From contig NZ_CP009621.1 in the NCBI RefSeq assembly GCF_000973725.1, positions 434,001 through 498,000 of the forward strand: a DNA stretch of 64,000 nucleotides, written 5' to 3'. This document shows positions 27,401-35,824 of the stretch, in pieces. Positions within the stretch are counted from its first letter, which is position 1, and each line of letters starts with the position of its first letter. The notes beneath the pieces are model-generated. The model made no database searches. It was not told the origin of the DNA and worked only from the letters and a program-made list of their open reading frames with translations. The translations under genes were made by a program, and so were the position numbers. Origin of the DNA: Pontibacter korlensis. GTDB lineage: Bacteria; Bacteroidota; Bacteroidia; Cytophagales; Hymenobacteraceae.

Positions 27401-27688
27401 GTTCTTTAGACCGAAGGTTATGGTTAAGTTTTCACTCGTCACATAGTCGTATCTTGTCTGCCCGGTATGGTCGTCCACCCACCAGTATCGAAGCTCTATC
27501 ATTTCGCCGCACTCACTGGGGGTGTTCTGAAAGTAGTACATGTCCAGGGTGTAGGTATAGGTCTGACCGGCGGTGACCACGCTGGGCCCGATGATACTTT
27601 GGCACAGGCTTGGGAGTGTCAGCAGGCACAGCAAGGCACTAAAGGCCAGGCGCTTTATATTTTCCTTTGTGAAGGCTATCATGAGCAT
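21446..27688 (-). CDS. Rhs/YD-repeat polymorphic toxin (DUF6443, LamG) with HNH-like C-terminal tip
   Basis: About 2080 residues. A signal peptide follows the chosen ATG (27688, MLMIAFTKENIK...PSLCQ); the frame opens at a GTG at 27757, and ATGs at 27715 and 27682 are alternatives. Next come Ig/PKD-like domains, DUF6443 (from MNYILETDVLVKG, about residue 490), a LamG-like domain (about 680-830), YD repeats and the Rhs core ([42 protein letters not shown]). After TDPDGRVPD the tip ends in GYKGHHINNVKHHPDKAG, PNNIEFVTQKEHLERH, an HNH/GHH-like nuclease pattern. Secreted or surface-exposed; the tip is presumably delivered to rivals. It carries a ten-G tract (26626-26635). Followed by its SUKH immunity gene. 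Confidence 0.9.
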   Translation of the reverse strand: MLMIAFTKENIKRLAFSALLCLLTLPSLCQSIIGPSVVTAGQTYTYTLDMYYFQNTPSECGEMIELRYWWVDDHTGQTRYDYVTSENLTITFGLKNGNATIYAEFYCLEAERYWGVTKTVTIEGAPPSEPSTPPAPTIFQNCFGAAVVQRAAPMDSEVTYYWQTSPSGTSTASSSQYLRVSESQSVYLRAKNASGWSASSSSIYVDVVGEQLEDGGDVYLCYGGGNNSATLPINLPDALNAAGSQWRLVGARTLTLDSQSAANFVPADYMYDSDYTYEYSEGYRLQLEYTVTQGGCTRSGSKSIYVDTKPAMSGVIASSLGSSGSTVCRGSQADFTITSSEGKPYVWVSSNGGGDWNVYSQADLGNQFSLNFDVPGRWVVKSHASSENCGVNFESVSTFEVQVKSDELVLSVISGPEKVARGHREPYTYAVSGNADVYTWSVPPGATVVSGQGTSSIEVLFGDQLGSVAVVGSLCGSSRTQSLSVYGWDMNYILETDVLVKGVTDPAQLQGMEVGEKNVSTVYFDGLGRKLQTVLMQASPEGNDIVTPVSYDVYGRVEKTYLPYVAGQGGAYRPDALEGSKELESFYSPTNPVTPLNQMIAKTTTPWAVPVYEPSPLSRVLKQGAPGEAWQPDDVPAEASSDHTLKSIPRTNAAGEVRQWQVTNTGTYETSVNDNPMGNAALFNGTSSYVQVGNTTYLKMSDVLTVEAWIYPTGTGSNATYGGIIVNREGEYEIGRYPDGSIGWAFANSSPGWNWVKTTAVAPLNTWSHVAVVYGAGYVTTYLNGQFAHSRAVTGVVGDKVATQNDFRIGGRQGSSQFFKGAIDEVRVWKEVRSEVEIQDNMHRVLPESEGVLVGNWRMSEGEGNTVADASELGNNGTLMNAQWRLQGFYAPGTLFVAETRDEHNSMTVEYKDLQGRVVAKKVQEGDNISDSESETGFMVTQYVYDDLGNLRLVIQPEGVRRLPAPDAATGKITLSTALSSGEEFLANWCFRYEYDGRRRMIRKQVPGSGEVRMAYNKLDLPVLTQDAVQRQRDEWTFTKYDALSRPVMTGTVIFPGKGLSSVQAELDLETVHHEEDNFSDAEVGYTLGNAYPKGISPTDLLTVTYYDKYDYLPIKSSTYAFKGDPNKKALSVRGQVTGTRARRMEGLTKGAWLTAVNYYDKEYRPLESVSDSHLGSVDRLATTYKDDLSGLVEETLLTHREGSSAVRTVKVSYTYDHAGRLKAIWQSTDSKPSVLLSRNTYNELGQLVDKGLHSTDYDPVTAQGSFLQSVDYRYNVRGWLTSINNASLTMDVKNDDSDDVFGMELTYDNPTSLSYKNGAGSVSAARGFYNGNISEMVWKSASDKVQRGYSYDYDRASRLTDANYHTQGTEGDDYRMWSVGYDANGNILSMNRAGLISVPGSAKTFGQIDALSYHYNPEKGNLLLGVDDTRTTASEHDFEDKNDRKYSAAAPEYGYDENGNMTRDDNKGITKVEYNRLSLPSRIEFDGGANWIEYTYTATGEKLQKRVFESGVLKTTDYAAGFVYEQGEPVYMHTSEGRALYEPGTDQQWRYEYHLKDHLGNLRVSVAEPVTSTNELTMEPMMASTEEAEFDRVEETRHLDRMRSRTGSHAALLSAGRNRPLGPAKRVELHKGDTLKVKAFGLYETERKKDLVFSLASWLASSAVVTAGNMAAGEQAGTSKKNRALPYLGAGLALAPQVLQKEKRAPKAYLRYIVYDADSNYVDSGYQALSGKANKGWEELELAYTAEQDGFAEVYLANESAEEAWFDDMSVAVAGPMLVQENHYDPWGLNLAGIEKQGAPDHKFQYNGKEKQTELGLNWLDYGARFYDPQIGRWHVVDPAADLMQEWSPYNYTFNNPIIYTDPDGRVPDITIYGKNNSSITVKTDLVDISVNASSLGVDFGGNHVLEGDAIVEAALDIGGLVDQTGIVDGAASLYYGKKGDWGNAIISGISVAPGGDVLKLGKAGKHFDTITNAIDAVQDAKSLKNARQGAVRKAWKEEKALVESGAEGTRNWTKSELKELKANGKVKGYKGHHINNVKHHPDKAGDPNNIEFVTQKEHLERHKGNFKNETNGDLKKRQ
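26626..26635 (-). repeat. Homopolymer G10 tract inside the rhs coding sequence
   Basis: Ten consecutive G on the coding strand encode the Gly run in SSNGGGDWN, in the Ig-like N-terminal region. Loss or gain of one base would frameshift the whole toxin, so this is a possible slipped-strand switch. Confidence 0.8.
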
Positions 27689-27743
27689 AGAAAGGGAATT
27701 ATAAGGAGGATGCATGGAGGAAGTAAAATACGGACGAAGGGCA

Positions 27744-30700
27744 TCAGATGCCCTCACCCTGGTAATGGTAGTCGTACATATTTGTAATGTTGCCCGCGTT
27801 GTCTTTTATGTGCGCAAGGCGACCAAAGCTATCATAGATAAAGTAGGTTCTGACATTGTTCGGGTCAGCAGCCGAGCTCATCCCCACCAAGGGGTCGTAG
27901 GTGAAGGTTGTAACCATGGCTTCCGCTAAGGAGGTGGCTGTTCGCAGGGGTGCGAGAAAGCTTTCAACCTCTGCGTCCGTTGGATGAAGCCTGTCCCTGA
28001 AGGCGCGAATACTAGCCTCTCCGCCCAAAACGGATGCCAGCGTGGCATAGGGTATATTGTCCACCTTGGCTATCAGCTTCTGCCCCCCGTACCCCCACAC
28101 GTAGCACGTTGTGGGCCCGTCCGCCGCGGAGGCACTTAAAACGTTCCCCTGTTCATCGTAGCCATGGTAACGGAATCTGATTTCAGCCGGGTGCTGCTCG
28201 ACTTGGGTCTCCACGTACGCAGGGGCGTAGATTCCCGTGTGCGGTGAATAGTAGTTTGTTCGTGTCAAGGAGAGCTGACGGTTATTGTTCAGGTGAATCT
28301 CCTCTACAACCGGAGTCAGCATATTCTTGCCGACCATGGCTTGGTAGACCCCCTGAGGATCCAAGCCTGCGTCTATCATATACCTAGGCCTGCGCAGGCG
28401 CTTTGTCAAACTTTCTCCACGGCTGCTAGTTGTCTCCTCCTCGGCCAACAGTTTGTCTTTCTCATTGTAACTGTAGCTGGTTGTGCTGCTAACTGTACTG
28501 GTGGTCTGTCCGTCCGCAAAGTAATGTTTCTCACTGACAGAGGTCAGCTGATACCACCTGCTGTACAAGGGGTAGAGGTATACTGTATAAGGAGCATAAT
28601 TCATCTCCATATCATTGTATGTTGCCGAGGGCTTAAAGGCCCTATGAACAACATAGTTGTTGATGGTTTGGGGGGAGGTTATCCAACCGGAGTAAAACCA
28701 TGCCTGTTCCTTGGCAATAGAATACTCCCCGTCTGTAAGGCTGCCATGGTATCTTTTGCTTTCCAGTCCGTTTGTCCACCCGATGTTTGTCATTGGCACT
28801 GAAGGGGTGAAGTCCCCGATTATCCTTGTGGTGGCCTCATTGGATTCAACCGTGTACTCACTGGCAATGAAAGAAGTACTGCCTTGGTCCTGGAACTCAG
28901 TCACGCAGGAATAAATGATATGGAATCCCCCATAGGGACTTATGTCAAACCGGCTCTTGGAGCTGAGCCGGTAGCGCTTGATGATTCTTGGGCTAGGCAG
29001 ACAGTCGGATCCCTGACCGCAGGGCTCATATATCTCTGTATAATAGTATGACCCGAAACCGCTCCTTTCATTGCTGATGTGACTGGAAGTCTTTTCGCTG
29101 TAGACCAAATTATGCTCTACCTGGTCAAAGGACTTATAGCTGTAGGCCTTGACTATCGGAGGGGAGTAGAGCGAGTTGGTGGTTACCTGTTTTACCCGCT
29201 GCCCATAATAAGGCTCATCCACCAGAACCTGTCTTACCTCACTGCTGTAGTTAAGGATATACTCCAAGGTAGTGCCTTCCCCGTACAGTGAGGCGCGCAG
29301 CTCATAGTCCGTATCAGGGGACAGGGAAATGCTCTCGATGTACTGCTCGTACAACTTCCTGGTCACGATCCCACTACTGTTATTGCCAGGTATCCAGACT
29401 ACACGGTTGTTGGTGACATCCCAGAGCTGGAACTCGACCCTATGCAAGGACCCGTCGTTGTCATAGGGGTACTCCCCGTTGGCGTACCCTGTGTAGACGC
29501 TTAGCCTGACCTCTTGCCCATAGGGCACCCTGATGGCTTCTGAAGTTATCTCCGTTAGGTTAGGGTTGTTGTTTACAAAGAACTCTTCCTGCGTTGCCGG
29601 CTCCAGAACTTCCTTTGTTGTAGTATAGGTGTTTTGCTCGTACACTATGGACTCGGTTCCGCCAGTCGGGTAGACAACCTCGTTTAGCATCCCAAAACGG
29701 GAAGCCGCTCCAGGCGTGCGATCCGAGGTTTTGACATAGCTTTTCCAGTGAAGAAGGGATCCTCCCGATTCATACTGCAAGAAGTAATCTGCCTCCTTGG
29801 CGGGAGTAAAGCCCTGCCCTCCTTTTGCATTGTAGTAGCCAACCAGGTCTTGGGAAAACGAAAAGCGGTGCGGCAGCTCCTCAGGGCTTATGTAACTGAA
29901 CCCGTACTTCTGAACGGGCAGACCGTCTGAACCACCGATTTCGAGAGAGGTCAAGAAATACCTTGTTTTCAGGGTTCCTAGATCCTCACTGGCGCTGATT
30001 GTGGCGGCTAACTGTGGCTCCATGGCTTTGGTGGAAACCACTTTATCATAACCGAGGCTAGCCTGCTTTTTGAGTAAGCCGCCGCTGCCATAGAGGCTGA
30101 CTGTTTTGAGCAGCTTCGCTCCGTAAAGGTCCTGCCTGTCATCATAATTGAACGCAAGTGAGAATCCCAATCCAGTCACTGCCACGAGGTACTTGGTGGT
30201 GGTGACCTTATAGCGGGAGCAGTTCATGCTGGCAAAGTAAGTATAGTGTGAGTTATCGTTTAAGAATCCGTCTCCCGCCTCTATCCCGTTCTTCATGTCA
30301 TAGAACTCATTATAGTCATACATATAGCTGTAGGAGACGGTGTTGTAGGTAAAATGAACCACATCGTTATAGGGAGACTCCACTTTGCTCAGGAACCAGG
30401 CCGTTGGCAGGCTGGGATTGGGATTGGCCCCATCATCACACGCATTGTCGTTGTCGTACTGGGTGTATTCGATGTCGGAGTTGATGCCAAATGAATACTT
30501 TGTACCATCGGAGTTAGTCAGCGTGAACGTGTAGGGGAAAGTGCTGAGCACCTCAATAGATACCCCTTGCTGGTGGTTCAGCAGCAGAGCCTCCCCATCC
30601 TTTATAATGAAGTCTCCGCTCTGGCCAAAGACATTGAACGAGAACACATCGTATTCACTGTCGTGGCCTGCAGAGTTCTCGAGCCCCACGTAGACCTCCT

Positions 30701-31127
30701 CTAGGTAATCTAGGCCCTCCTGGGTGTACCCGGTCAACCTGTCTGGCGTCACCGCACCTCTTTGGGATGCGTACTCGTCAGGTACCCCCCGCACGGTCCG
30801 TTGTATCACCCCGGTAAAGCTGTCTGTCCAACCTATGCCAAGCTGGCCACCCCAGTCGTTTACCCTGGTTCCGGTGGAGAAATACTCTAAAGTGGGCGCA
30901 TAGGAGATAGCGCCTTGCTGGAGCTGAAAGAGGGGAATACTCTTCCCAATCCCCCCGGTTGACTTCTTAACGTTCATTCCCCCATAGCTACCTAAGGAGG
31001 CGGCGGTTGGGGAAGGGGTGAGCCTCTTCTCGGCGTTGAAGACATCGAAGCTCTGGGCTGCTCCCCTTTCACTTGTGAGCAACGCAAACCAGCAGCACAA
31101 GGAAAAGAGCATCAAGTTTTTCTTCAT
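27744..31127 (-). CDS. Rhs-like N-terminal partner protein (YD-repeat, SpvB/TcB-like style)
   Basis: 1127 residues with signal peptide (about 1-24, ERGAAQ). The body is Tyr/Ser/Asn-rich with repeat motifs (VHFTYNTVSYSYMYDYN, SYSYNEKDKLLAEEET, FRYHGYDEQGNVLSASA) and ends in YD repeats (TYFIYDSFGRLAHIKDNAGN). The end overlaps the open frame of the downstream rhs gene, so both are made from one transcript. It resembles the protein at 55821-59240 in size, position and C-terminus, and probably forms the other part of the Rhs shell. Full length, no visible damage. Confidence 0.8.
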   Translation of the reverse strand: MKKNLMLFSLCCWFALLTSERGAAQSFDVFNAEKRLTPSPTAASLGSYGGMNVKKSTGGIGKSIPLFQLQQGAISYAPTLEYFSTGTRVNDWGGQLGIGWTDSFTGVIQRTVRGVPDEYASQRGAVTPDRLTGYTQEGLDYLEEVYVGLENSAGHDSEYDVFSFNVFGQSGDFIIKDGEALLLNHQQGVSIEVLSTFPYTFTLTNSDGTKYSFGINSDIEYTQYDNDNACDDGANPNPSLPTAWFLSKVESPYNDVVHFTYNTVSYSYMYDYNEFYDMKNGIEAGDGFLNDNSHYTYFASMNCSRYKVTTTKYLVAVTGLGFSLAFNYDDRQDLYGAKLLKTVSLYGSGGLLKKQASLGYDKVVSTKAMEPQLAATISASEDLGTLKTRYFLTSLEIGGSDGLPVQKYGFSYISPEELPHRFSFSQDLVGYYNAKGGQGFTPAKEADYFLQYESGGSLLHWKSYVKTSDRTPGAASRFGMLNEVVYPTGGTESIVYEQNTYTTTKEVLEPATQEEFFVNNNPNLTEITSEAIRVPYGQEVRLSVYTGYANGEYPYDNDGSLHRVEFQLWDVTNNRVVWIPGNNSSGIVTRKLYEQYIESISLSPDTDYELRASLYGEGTTLEYILNYSSEVRQVLVDEPYYGQRVKQVTTNSLYSPPIVKAYSYKSFDQVEHNLVYSEKTSSHISNERSGFGSYYYTEIYEPCGQGSDCLPSPRIIKRYRLSSKSRFDISPYGGFHIIYSCVTEFQDQGSTSFIASEYTVESNEATTRIIGDFTPSVPMTNIGWTNGLESKRYHGSLTDGEYSIAKEQAWFYSGWITSPQTINNYVVHRAFKPSATYNDMEMNYAPYTVYLYPLYSRWYQLTSVSEKHYFADGQTTSTVSSTTSYSYNEKDKLLAEEETTSSRGESLTKRLRRPRYMIDAGLDPQGVYQAMVGKNMLTPVVEEIHLNNNRQLSLTRTNYYSPHTGIYAPAYVETQVEQHPAEIRFRYHGYDEQGNVLSASAADGPTTCYVWGYGGQKLIAKVDNIPYATLASVLGGEASIRAFRDRLHPTDAEVESFLAPLRTATSLAEAMVTTFTYDPLVGMSSAADPNNVRTYFIYDSFGRLAHIKDNAGNITNMYDYHYQGEGI

Positions 31128-32057
31128 GATGAAATAGGACTTTAAATTCGAAAGTTTATTTTTTTTTGAAGGCGTTCTGACTTGACTGCAGAACGCAACT
31201 CGTTTTAGGTCGTGCGAAACGACCTCAGTTGAACTTGCCGATGTTGCTCAGGTTGAGCGTAACGATGATTTGTTTTGGGAAGTGGTGCAAACTCACCTTT
31301 GCAGGAATAGCTGTAATGTAGGCAGGCATAAGTGTAAGATTGTTTGTTTTCACGTAATAAGCACAGGCAATTATATTACAATATTCATATATATTAAATT
31401 GCTTGTTGTTATGCTATTGTTAATTTTAAGCCGCGACAGTAGAGGATGCAGGAAGGATTACTGCAGACAGGTTATCAACTGCTGTCTGAGCAAGCGTGCT
31501 TTACATGACAATGTTAGGATGTTGCCGGGAAGCAAGGCTACGCCAGACAATCAGTAAAAAAATCCTTCAACTTGATCGTTAGACCAAGTTGGTCGGGCAA
31601 GTTGCCCCGTTAGTGCGATTAGCATTTGGATGTCTAGGAAGGTGAACTAAAGAGAGAAAGTAAAAGCAGAAGGTACTTAAATGATAATTAATAGACGGGC
31701 GTTCTTAGGGATTATTAACAGATCTTCAAGGCTATTACTCACCCAAAGAAGAATTATTTACTTTCAGGTACAAGCCATAAATTTAGATCCTGCTCTGGCA
31801 GTAATTAGAAATTTAATCATCCATTTCATAAAAGATGCTTTCCCTTACTCTATAACAAACGTTATGATGAGCTAAATGCAACTCGAATCATAAACCCAAT
31901 TGATAGCGGGATTATAGTATCGCTTAAGATCTTACAGTTGTATGCTGGCTGCATGTCCGATGCAGCCAGCATACAGCCTACAGCTAACCTCACCTGCTGG
32001 TAATACTCCTACATTACCCTCTGGAGGGCCTGACTGCAGGAATCCGCAGTGACTTCC
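31128..32057. other. 930-bp gene-free stretch with strong hairpins
   Basis: I find no credible gene. It holds the upstream region of the Rhs operon, a hairpin with arms AGGTCGT/ACGACCT (31207-31223), and a perfect 15-bp hairpin GTATGCTGGCTGCAT/ATGCAGCCAGCATAC (31940-31974, loop GTCCG) with no T-run. Small open frames at 31270-31557 and 31681-31875 have no family resemblance. Confidence 0.4.
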
Positions 32058-32207
32058 TTAGAACATGGAATTGGGCGGTTCTGAAACGGTGCCCTCCCAC
32101 GACCCGGTAAAGCAGCTTGCGGGGAATTTCAAAATTCGCTTGCCCTGATCCAGTTCCTCGACCACCAGGTATGCCTTAGGCTTGATTGCCTGCGGGTCCC
32201 CACAGGA
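32058..32207 (-). pseudogene. C-terminal remnant of an unknown protein
   Basis: The frame is open from a TGA at 32208-32210 to the stop at 32058-32060, about 49 codons, with no ATG. The translation (AIKPKAYLVVEELDQGKRI, FPASCFTGSWEGTV) has natural composition, so it may be the tail of a decayed gene downstream of radC. Low confidence. Confidence 0.3.
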
Positions 32208-32257
32208 TCACCTATGTGCAGGACGCACATGGGTGACAAGATGTTGAAACGAGGGGG

Positions 32258-32728
32258 CTACAGGAGTCCCTCGTCTGCTAAAGAGTAGTAGCTCTCGCTG
32301 GTGAGGATGAGGTGGTCCAGCACGGCGATATCCAGCAGCTCGCCCCCTTGCTTGATCTTCTTGGTGAGCTGCAGGTCCGCCTGGCTGGGTTTAAGGTTGC
32401 CCGAGGGGTGGTTGTGCGAGAGGATGATGGCCGAAGCGCAGGCTTTCAAGGCGGCCACGAAGACGAGCTTGGGATCCGCCACGGTGCCGGCCACGCCCCC
32501 GGTGGAGAGCTCGTAGACACCCAGCACCCGGTTTGCGCGGTTCAACAGCAGCACCTTGAACTGCTCGACGAACTCTATTTTGCTCTTGTCCCAGCTCTCC
32601 TTCAGCACCCTGTAGGAGTCGGCAGAGCAGGTGACCTGCGGGCGCTCTGATGGTTTCACCTTGTTGCGGTAAGAGAGCTTGACTTCGGCTACTTTGGCGG
32701 AGGCTTTAACGGTCTTTTCCATAATCAT
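32258..32728 (-). CDS. radC: RadC-like JAB domain protein
   Basis: 156 residues forming a RadC/JAB metalloprotease-like fold, with the motif ILSHNHPSGNLKPSQADLQL near residues 100-118 (HxHP...SxxD). RadC proteins of this short type are frequent on Bacteroidota mobile elements; the true cellular role is unsettled. It stands alone here, next to an IS element and degraded DNA, which points to acquired DNA rather than the core genome. Confidence 0.85.
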   Translation of the reverse strand: MIMEKTVKASAKVAEVKLSYRNKVKPSERPQVTCSADSYRVLKESWDKSKIEFVEQFKVLLLNRANRVLGVYELSTGGVAGTVADPKLVFVAALKACASAIILSHNHPSGNLKPSQADLQLTKKIKQGGELLDIAVLDHLILTSESYYSLADEGLL

Positions 32729-32992
32729 CTGGTTTTTTAGTTAGAGGAATTGATTATGGTGCCCCCTCAGGCCCCGGGCAACCAAGCCCAGAAGGAAACG
32801 GAATAAATGGGCCGCGGGCGGGCCCAGCGGGTTTATGCCGTAGTCTTTTGGGCGCCCCGGCAGCCCGGGGCCTACCTTTGCGCCAACAACAATGACCCTG
32901 GACTTTTGCTTTGAAGTGGCTTTGGGCCCGCGCTCCTTCCAGACTCCACCGCTCCCTTCCCAGCTATGATCCGCTATGACTACCACTACCGT

Positions 32993-33047
32993 GCTGTTGG
33001 TATGTGGGAAACCCCGCAGGGTGTTTTCCACATACCAACAGCCTTTT
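32993..33047 (+). terminator. Strong hairpin with T-run left of the IS3 element
   Basis: Arms GCTGTTGGTATGTGG and CCACATACCAACAGC extended by AAA/TTT, then CTTTT. It reads as a plus-strand terminator although no plus-strand gene precedes it. It may belong to the DNA that was cut when the IS arrived. The rest of 32729-33090 has no credible gene. Confidence 0.55.
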
Positions 33048-33159
33048 AGGCGGCTCCTGTCACGCGTCTTTTTTGGAGGGAGCGTGCGCGTGAACTTGCT
33101 ACCTTTGACTGGAGGCTTATTGAAAGGCAGCTTCACAGAAAGTGTTATATTTAGCTGTT

Positions 33160-33450
33160 ATGGAAAAAAGAGAATATGACGCCTCCTTCAAGCGGATGGC
33201 CATTGATCTGACCTACGCCAGGGGATCGGTAAAGGAAGTGGCTCTGGAGCTGGGCATTGACCCCGGCAGACTTAGCAAGTGGCGCCAGAAGGAGGGCACA
33301 CCCATAAGGTCGGCCGAAGGTTTAACGGACGAGCAAAAAGAGATCAAAAGGTTGCAGAAAGAGCTAAAGGAGGCGCAGCTGGAGCGAGATATCCTAAAAA
33401 AGGCCATCAGCATCTTCTCCAAGGGAGACGGGCGGTATACGGATTCGTAG
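33160..33450 (+). CDS. IS3-family transposase OrfA (copy A)
   Basis: Short HTH protein (KRMAIDLTYARGSVKEVALE, GIDPGRLSKWRQKEG) with a coiled-coil end. I chose the ATG at 33160 over the GTG at 33142. An A-AAA-AAG slippery site (33396-33402) in ILKKAIS would shift ribosomes by -1 into OrfB. Confidence 0.9.
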   Translation: MEKREYDASFKRMAIDLTYARGSVKEVALELGIDPGRLSKWRQKEGTPIRSAEGLTDEQKEIKRLQKELKEAQLERDILKKAISIFSKGDGRYTDS

Positions 33451-34313
33451 AAGAGCACCGGAACCAATTTCCCGTAGAGAAGATGTGCAAAGTCCTGAGG
33501 GTGAGCAGCAGCGGATTCTACTACTGGCTCAAGCACCCGGTGGGGCTAAGGGAGCTCAGAGAAGAGCGCCTGGTGGCCCAGATCAGGCAGGTGCATGAGC
33601 AGAGCAGGGGCCGCTACGGCAGCCCCCGCATCAGCTTTGAGCTAAAGGAGCAGGGCATCCAGGCCTCCCGTCCCCGCATCGCCAGGTTGATGCGAAAACA
33701 TCAGATTCAGAGCATTGTACGGAAGAAATACAGGATCAATACCACTGACTCCAACCACAGCCTCACAGTGGCAGAGAACTATCTCAACCGGGACTTTACC
33801 GCAGCCAGACCGGCCGAAAAGTGGGTGTCGGACATCACCTACATCAGAACAGAAGAGGGCTGGCTCTACCTGACGGCTGTGCTGGACCTGGCCGACCGGA
33901 AGGCGGTGGGCTGGGCGTTGAGCCAGACCATGGAGGCGGAGGCCACCACGGTGGCCGCCTTCCAGATGGCTCTCAGCAACAGGCCCTTGAGCGGGGAGTT
34001 GCTCTTCCACTCTGACCGGGGCGTGCAGTATTCCTGCAGCGCCTTCAGGGAGCAGCTGGAGGGGATGCCCGTGCTGCAGAGCATGAGCCGCAAGGGCAAC
34101 TGTTGGGACAACGCCGTGGCAGAGAGCTTCTTTAAGACGATGAAGACCGAAATGGTTTACCACCACAGGTTCGCCACCAGACAAGAGGCCGGGCTGGCCG
34201 TGTTCGAATACATCGAGGGCTTCTACAACCGCAAGCGGAGGCATTCGGCACTGGGCTACCTGACCCCTAGCCAGGTTGAGGAAGAATTATATCAACAAAG
34301 AAGGGCTGCCTAA
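33279..34313 (+). CDS. IS3-family transposase OrfB (copy A)
   Basis: The frame starts inside OrfA; the functional part begins after the frameshift near 33396. HTH_21 region (VLRVSSSGFYYWLKHPVG) and intact DDE core: Asp in WVSDITYIRTEEG, Asp in LFHSDRGVQYS, Glu in NCWDNAVAESFFKTMKTE. Differs from copy B at one residue (EAGLAV here, EARLAV there). Confidence 0.92.
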   Translation: MAPEGGHTHKVGRRFNGRAKRDQKVAERAKGGAAGARYPKKGHQHLLQGRRAVYGFVEEHRNQFPVEKMCKVLRVSSSGFYYWLKHPVGLRELREERLVAQIRQVHEQSRGRYGSPRISFELKEQGIQASRPRIARLMRKHQIQSIVRKKYRINTTDSNHSLTVAENYLNRDFTAARPAEKWVSDITYIRTEEGWLYLTAVLDLADRKAVGWALSQTMEAEATTVAAFQMALSNRPLSGELLFHSDRGVQYSCSAFREQLEGMPVLQSMSRKGNCWDNAVAESFFKTMKTEMVYHHRFATRQEAGLAVFEYIEGFYNRKRRHSALGYLTPSQVEEELYQQRRAA

Positions 34314-34345
34314 GAAAAAGCCTCCAGTAAAACATTGCAATTCCA

Positions 34346-35824
34346 TTGCAGGTATCCGATCCAGAGCACTACGTCGGCGATGGCCGCTGCCCGAGGGTTT
34401 ACCTCCAGGCCCAGCAGCTGCGCCGGCGTTACGGTATAGCCGCCCGTCATGTCGAGCGTTTTCTGCCCCGGGAAGTGGTTGAGGTACTCGGTTACCTCGC
34501 CCTCCAGCCTTTTGAGGTGCTCCAGGGTAACGTACAGGAAGTTGCCGCTCCCGCAGGCCGGGTCCAGCACGCGCACCGAGCACAAACGGCGGTGGAAGCT
34601 CTCGATCTCTTTGCGGGCTCCGGCTTCGTCGCCGCTGTCTTCGAGTATGGCCGAGGCGGTGCGGGCTGCTTCCCACTCTTCGCGCAGCGGCTCAATCACG
34701 GTGGGCATCACCAAGCGCTCTACGTAGGCGCGGGGGGTGTAGTGGGCACCCAGCTTGTGGCGCTCGCGCGGCTGCAAAGCTCGCTCCAGCAGCGTACCGA
34801 AAATGGCAGGCTCCACATCGGCCCAGTTGGCCTCAGCAGCAAGTATAAGCAAATCTAATTGGGCTTCGGTAATAGGCAGCGCCTCGGGGTCTTTAAACAA
34901 GTAGCCGTTAAACTGAGGTATTTCTCTGTGTAACGCAGGTGCAAAACCACCTTTATCCATACTCTCCCATAGGGCTTTTAGTGCACTAGGAAAGTACTGG
35001 ATGTTCTGACGGTACAACTTCAAAAGCTCCTTAAAAGAGTCCTTTGGCAAAAGCTCTACGTCTTCGGCAAACATTGTGAACAGGCAACGCATCAGAAAGC
35101 CTGATACTTGTTCCGGTGTGTAGCCAGTCTGCTCCAGCGATGTCGCCAGCTTTGCCAGCCGCTCAGCCAGCTGCCTAGTTACACGCGCGGCACGTCGGCT
35201 TGGATCTAGTTCTAGCGGTTCGGTAAAGAGCAGGCGCAGGCGTTCGCGCACTTCCTCATTTTCAAAGTCGGCTAAGGTAATCCGGTAGTTCTGCGGATCG
35301 GGGAACGGCACATAGGTCTTTCCCTGCCGCGCAAAGTCGGCATAAAGATCGATGCAGTAGCCCACATCCACCACCGCCAGAAAGGGCGGCCAGCCTTCGG
35401 TAGTCGGCAGAGAGCGTGCATAACGCAGGGCCTGCTCTTTTGCCTTTTTCATTTCACGCTCCCAGGTGCGGGTGTCGCGGGTGGCAGTGCCGGTCTTTGT
35501 TTTTACACGCTCCGCGCCCAGCTTTTCCGCCTCGCTTATATCTGCCTTGTCGGAGCCCTGCTTGGCCTCCAGCACAAAGCAGTCCTTTTTGTAGAGGTCG
35601 ATAAAGTTGGTGCTGGTCTTGCCCTCACCGTCGTCGAACACCACCGGCCGCTCAAAAGTATAAGTCGCCTCATGTACCTTATCGGTGGCCGGCATCGGCT
35701 TCTCCACGCCCAGCAGTTCGCACAGCTCCGTTAAAAACAGCTGATAGTTGGCTCTTTCCGAAGCGCCAGAGGCTTTCCAGCGGCTGATGAATTGTTCAAC
35801 GGCAGCGGTAGAGATTTGGCTCAT
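34346..35824 (-). pseudogene. MmeI-like DNA methyltransferase (type IIL/IIG restriction-modification), truncated by the IS
   Basis: About 490 residues remain. The N-terminal part is a nuclease-like domain (FIDLYKKDCFVLEAKQGSD, a PD-ExK-like Asp...ExK arrangement). A helical linker follows, then the start of the SAM-binding domain with motif I LDPACGSGNFLYVTLEHLK and LGLEVNPRAAAIADVVLWIG. The sequence breaks after GYLQW, where IS DNA begins. The catalytic NPPY motif and the target-recognition region are gone, so it cannot methylate DNA. The nuclease part could in principle persist as a fragment. Confidence 0.88.

Larger units (their letters stand above)
33091..34345 (+). mobile_element. IS3-family insertion sequence, copy A (1255 bp)
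   Basis: Ends TGAACTTGC...GCAATTCCA, with imperfect 26-bp inverted repeats around GACTGGAGGC and GCCTCCAGT. An equally long copy in the opposite direction lies at 47767-49021. No target duplication is visible. The right end joins directly to a truncated methyltransferase gene whose missing part is not found on the other side. Confidence 0.92.

Noticed and set aside
32741..33136. 131-residue frame upstream of radC
   Set aside because: It crosses the IS end and a strong terminator hairpin and resembles no protein.
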